From: a bacterium
GTDB lineage: Archaea > Thermoproteota > Nitrososphaeria > Nitrososphaerales > Nitrososphaeraceae
Direction: 5' to 3'
NCBI GenBank assembly: GCA_014381105.1
Contig: JACMIO010000018.1
Span: forward strand, 1-8,174
Length of the DNA stretch: 8,174 nucleotides
The translations under genes were made by a program, and so were the position numbers. The notes below the pieces were generated by a model. That model saw only the letters and a list, made by a program, of their open reading frames with translations, was not told where the DNA came from and ran no database searches. Below, one piece after another: positions 6,094 through 8,174 of this stretch. Each line of letters begins with the position of its first letter. Within the stretch, counting starts at the first letter, position 1.

Positions 6094-6380
6094 GTGACCA
6101 ATTCAAAGGGTACTTCAAAGTGATCTAGTACACATTGAGCACCGGGCATACAGACCACTCCATATACAACAATATTATTACACTCTAAGTCACTTTCTCC
6201 ATTTTGTGAATTGTTTTCACATTTGTTGATTTGTTGATTTTCAGTATTCACTTTATCATTCTTATCCTCATTTTCGTCATCTTCCGCTCTTACTTGCTGA
6301 ATTCCACTGAAAATTGCAGTTGACACCAATGTTAGAGTAAGTGCCGATATCAGAATAACGGTCATACTAACGTTTTTCAT
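6084..6380 (-). CDS. Small secreted four-cysteine protein
   Basis: The 98-residue precursor begins with a classic Sec signal peptide: MKNVSM, a hydrophobic core VILISALTLTLVSTAIF, and a likely cleavage site after QQVRA (residue 32). The mature part is about 66 residues. It opens with an acidic, Asn/Asp/Glu-rich stretch (EDDENEDKNDKVN), and has four cysteines at 54, 67, 77 and 83 that could form two disulfides outside the cell. A hydrophobic C-terminal part (VVYGVVCMPGAQCVLDHFEV) follows. Small exported proteins with an Asn/Cys pattern like NKCENNSQNG...ECNN are common in soil thaumarchaea as I recall them, but no function is known to me. The ATG at 6380 has a TATA box about 25 bases upstream, so the mRNA is probably leaderless. 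Confidence 0.7.
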   Translation of the reverse strand: MKNVSMTVILISALTLTLVSTAIFSGIQQVRAEDDENEDKNDKVNTENQQINKCENNSQNGESDLECNNIVVYGVVCMPGAQCVLDHFEVPFELVTPF

Positions 6381-6399
6381 TACATTGATTTTTTATCTA

Positions 6400-6410
6400 T
6401 GATATATTAG
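6400..6410 (-). promoter_or_regulatory. TATA box for the secreted-protein gene
   Basis: CTAATATATCA on the minus strand is centred about 25 bases before the ATG at 6380, predicting a leaderless transcript. Confidence 0.5.
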
Positions 6411-6545
6411 AAGTGCGTTACAACAATTAGTAAAAAAAGGTGAGGATCTTGTTGCTAAATTTGAATGTGTTAATTTCTTCTATAACAAGATTTCAAAAAT
6501 AGTTAATGCTACAATTTGATCAGAATTGAATTATCGGATTTAAAG

Positions 6546-6649
6546 TGGACCGAGTGGGATTTGAACCCACGGCCACCTACGTTTCCCCTGTAAATGACTA
6601 GGTCAACTACATGCAAGGCAGGTATTCTACCAGACTAAACTATCGGCCC
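6546..6649 (-). tRNA. tRNA-Ala(UGC) with a 30-nt intron
   Basis: The acceptor stem GGGCCGA pairs with TCGGTCC and contains the G3:U70 wobble that identifies alanine tRNAs; the discriminator is A at 6546. The D arm has GTTT/GAAT with GG in the loop. The anticodon stem is CCTGC/GTAGG, with loop CTTGCA|C giving anticodon TGC (6615-6613). The T arm GTGGG-TTCAAAT-CCCAC is canonical. The mature length is 74 nt after removing an intron between positions 37 and 38, the usual archaeal site. No CCA is encoded (the next bases are CT). A TATA-like element lies about 30 bases upstream. Confidence 0.93.
6582..6611 (-). other. tRNA-Ala intron (37/38)
   Basis: Thirty bases interrupt the anticodon loop after A37. 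Inside it, GTAGTTGAC and GTCATTTAC flank the loop CTA as a nine-position hairpin with one T-T mismatch and one G-T pair. The splicing endonuclease should recognise a bulge-helix-bulge motif, but I can only draw a relaxed version: CTTG pairs with CAGG, and the bulges are larger than three bases. Confidence 0.8.
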
Positions 6650-6672
6650 TATAAACACTGTATTTTTTCACT

Positions 6673-6683
6673 TGATAATTTAA
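6673..6683 (-). promoter_or_regulatory. TATA-like element for tRNA-Ala
   Basis: On the minus strand TTAAATTATC is centred about 30 bases before the first base of the tRNA. It lies in the loop of a small dyad, CACTT/AAGTG (6669-6686). Confidence 0.4.
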
Positions 6684-6840
6684 GTGCTTTTAATTATTTT
6701 CTGCAATTGAGTCGATATTGCATTACTAGTATTCACAAATTCGTAAGCACATGTAAATATGCAGTAGACAGTGGGAAACACCATGTTACTTCGCATAAGA
6801 ACATTTATGAAAGGATTCATGTTGACGTAGATTTATTTGA

Positions 6841-6919
6841 TTAACTAGTTAATTCAACTTGCAAGTAAAATTGACCTAATCAATTAGTTATAAAGTTGTT
6901 AAAAGAACCAACATGTTCT
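6841..6919. repeat. Cluster of four short dyad-symmetric elements
   Basis: In order: TTAACTAGTTAA (6841-6852, perfect palindrome), ACTTGCAAGT (6857-6866, perfect palindrome), ATTGA-CCTAA-TCAAT (6870-6884) and AGAAC-CAACAT-GTTCT (6904-6919). They are spaced 5-20 bases apart in otherwise empty DNA. They could be operators or RNA hairpins; AT-rich DNA also produces such symmetry by chance. Confidence 0.4.
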
Positions 6920-7155
6920 AATGTCCCAATTTAATAGATTTCAACCACTGGTCCTTCATAGTTAATGGAAAAGGACTCACTTTATCAACCACTCTATTAA
7001 TGGGATAACCGTCCAATTTTTAAGGCGTAGATGCTGAAAATCAGATAAATTGCTAGCACTGGAACTTGATTTTCCAAATGTAAATTCTAGTTTGTACTAA
7101 TCCAATTCCCAAAGTGATCGAAATACTTTTAGCACATGTCCAAATTATTTTGGAT

Positions 7156-8174
7156 ATGTCCGCTCTGTTGAAAGATCGTGTTTGGGTCATGTTATCAGAA
7201 GTGGCCAAAAGAGGGGTTTATCCCTTGCATGGATCCAGATTAGGAATATTCAGAATACCTATAGAAATAACAGAGCATTCTGATACAAGTGCCATTATTA
7301 ACAGTCTAAAAAGTTCTGGCTTTAAGGTAGATTCGTATGCAGATCGAATCTACGTTACAGATAGATGGATTGAAACTGGTGTTGACGCGATAACCCAAAA
7401 AGATGTCGAAGCTAATTTAGAAATTACAGTTGAAATTGTCACAGGTGATGTTGTTGATATTATATATCAAATCAAACCCGTAGAATACTTTGGCGATCAC
7501 TACTGGATTAAGAATTATAGACAAAATACAGATAACAGAGCAAAAATAATTATTGACACCATCATTTGGAATTCTAAGATTGGAGATAAATTACTTGATC
7601 ATTACAAAAAATCGCAAAAATTATCCACTGAAGATTCAATAAAAAAATTGGATGAACTGACGCCACTGAAAAAGAAACCAGTGTCCAGAAATCCGGCTCT
7701 TGCTCAAGATGCAAAGTCCCAAGAAAACCTATCTCAACCAAATGTCCAGACAGACACTCCATCCATTACGCCTCCTCCACAAGCTCCTCCAGCAATGACT
7801 GGTGGGGACACAACAATTTCACTTACTGGAACTGGAGATTCATATTCAAAAGTAGAAGGCCCAATCGATCCTGAATTCAAATCAAAGCGCCAGGTGACAG
7901 GAGCCTTTCAAGGAATTAAGGTTTGGGGTCCTGTTGACCCGCCAGGGCAGCTTGGTATCTGGGGAACCGAAGTTACAGTGGATTTCGATATTTGTGTTGC
8001 TGACGGTGCATGTATCGAAGCCTGTCCCGTAAATGTTTATGAGTGGCTAGATACGCCAGGACATCCTGCATCAGAGAAAAAGCCTTTCATGATAAGAGAA
8101 AAAGATTGCATTTTCTGTATGGCATGTGAAAATGTATGTCCTCCGCAATGCGTAAAAATATTCCAAAAGGGCCA
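7156..8174 (+). CDS. Ferredoxin fusion: unknown N-terminal domain plus zinc-ferredoxin-family 7Fe domain (3' partial)
   Basis: The gene runs off the right edge; 339 codons are visible. Residues 1-165 (MSALLKDRVWVMLSEVAKRG...) form a soluble alpha/beta region I do not recognise. Residues 166-235 are a charged then Pro/Gln/Thr-rich linker (ITPPPQAPPAMTGG). From 236 (PIDPEFKSKRQVTG) the protein closely follows the Sulfolobus-type zinc ferredoxin. Cluster I is Cys280-x2-Asp283-x2-Cys286-x3-Cys290-Pro, where Asp replaces a cysteine, so a [3Fe-4S] centre is expected. After the family insert DTPGHPASEKK comes Cys318-x2-Cys321-x2-Cys324-x3-Cys328-Pro for [4Fe-4S]. The protein should carry electrons in the cytosol, perhaps for 2-oxoacid oxidoreductases. 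The zinc ligands of the prototype are replaced (Phe251, Ile254 and Trp269 where His is usual). ATG 7156 is the first in-frame ATG after a stop at 7081; TTG 7150 and GTG 7114 are alternatives. Confidence 0.88.
   Translation, partial: MSALLKDRVWVMLSEVAKRGVYPLHGSRLGIFRIPIEITEHSDTSAIINSLKSSGFKVDSYADRIYVTDRWIETGVDAITQKDVEANLEITVEIVTGDVVDIIYQIKPVEYFGDHYWIKNYRQNTDNRAKIIIDTIIWNSKIGDKLLDHYKKSQKLSTEDSIKKLDELTPLKKKPVSRNPALAQDAKSQENLSQPNVQTDTPSITPPPQAPPAMTGGDTTISLTGTGDSYSKVEGPIDPEFKSKRQVTGAFQGIKVWGPVDPPGQLGIWGTEVTVDFDICVADGACIEACPVNVYEWLDTPGHPASEKKPFMIREKDCIFCMACENVCPPQCVKIFQKG

Larger units (their letters stand above)
6650..7155. other. Intergenic region with short palindromes, no gene seen
   Basis: These 506 bases hold the tRNA promoter at the left and presumably the promoter of the ferredoxin-fusion gene at the right (weak AT box, ATACTTTTA, around 7123-7131). 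A run of small dyads at 6841-6919 is listed separately. No credible protein or RNA gene is visible; the open frame that covers 6611-6844 on the plus strand is antisense to the tRNA at its beginning. Confidence 0.6.

Noticed and set aside
6611..6844. Plus-strand 77-codon open frame
   Set aside because: Its first 39 bases are antisense to the tRNA-Ala 5' exon; the remainder has no recognisable motif or promoter, and its start codon lies at the tRNA intron boundary.
7574..7762. Minus-strand 62-codon open frame
   Set aside because: Shadow of the linker part of the ferredoxin fusion gene, which is open on the plus strand throughout.
1..8174. CRISPR array, insertion sequence or att site
   Set aside because: No regularly spaced repeats, transposase motifs or terminal inverted repeats were seen; the tRNA has no duplicated 3' end elsewhere in the window.

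Overview
The window looks like an archaeal chromosome segment, most likely from Nitrososphaerota (Thaumarchaeota; the low G+C resembles the Nitrososphaera/Nitrosocosmicus group). This is inferred from several points: AT-rich TATA-type promoter boxes lying about 25-30 nt before start codons, an intron-containing tRNA-Ala without an encoded CCA end, a zinc-ferredoxin-family ferredoxin of the archaeal type, a short secreted Asp/Glu/Asn-rich protein, and many small zinc-finger proteins. No phage, transposon, CRISPR or rRNA signal was found.

Layout. Positions 14-352 (-) hold an unrecognised small ORF. Positions 537-1133 (+) encode a winged-helix protein with a Met-rich membrane segment and a GGGFD-repeat tail. 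It converges on an AAA+ ATPase at 1276-2013 (-), with a double-hairpin terminator candidate between them. After a 461-base gap comes a same-strand block: mtnA-like sugar-phosphate isomerase (2475-3566), a MIP18/DUF59 protein fused to a PqqD-like domain (3601-4203), and a TrmB-like methyltransferase (4215-4817).

Next is a cluster of compact Cys/His-rich proteins: a MYND-like finger protein (4832-5239, -), a 66-residue CxxC/CxxH protein (5325-5525, +) and a degenerate HNH-like protein (5538-5855, -). Then come a secreted four-cysteine protein (6084-6380, -) and tRNA-Ala(UGC) with a 30-nt intron (6546-6649, -). A 506-base gap with several short dyads precedes a gene that runs off the right edge (7156 onward, +). 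It fuses an unrecognised N-terminal region, a Pro-rich linker and a zinc-ferredoxin-family 7Fe ferredoxin domain.

The genes do not form one clear pathway. The 2475-4817 block may be co-transcribed and mixes methionine salvage, Fe-S assembly and a probable RNA methyltransferase. The best candidate for something little described is the terminal fusion, whose ferredoxin domain keeps the iron-sulfur cysteines but has replaced all the residues that bind zinc in the Sulfolobus prototype. The DUF59-PqqD fusion and the zinc-finger cluster come next.
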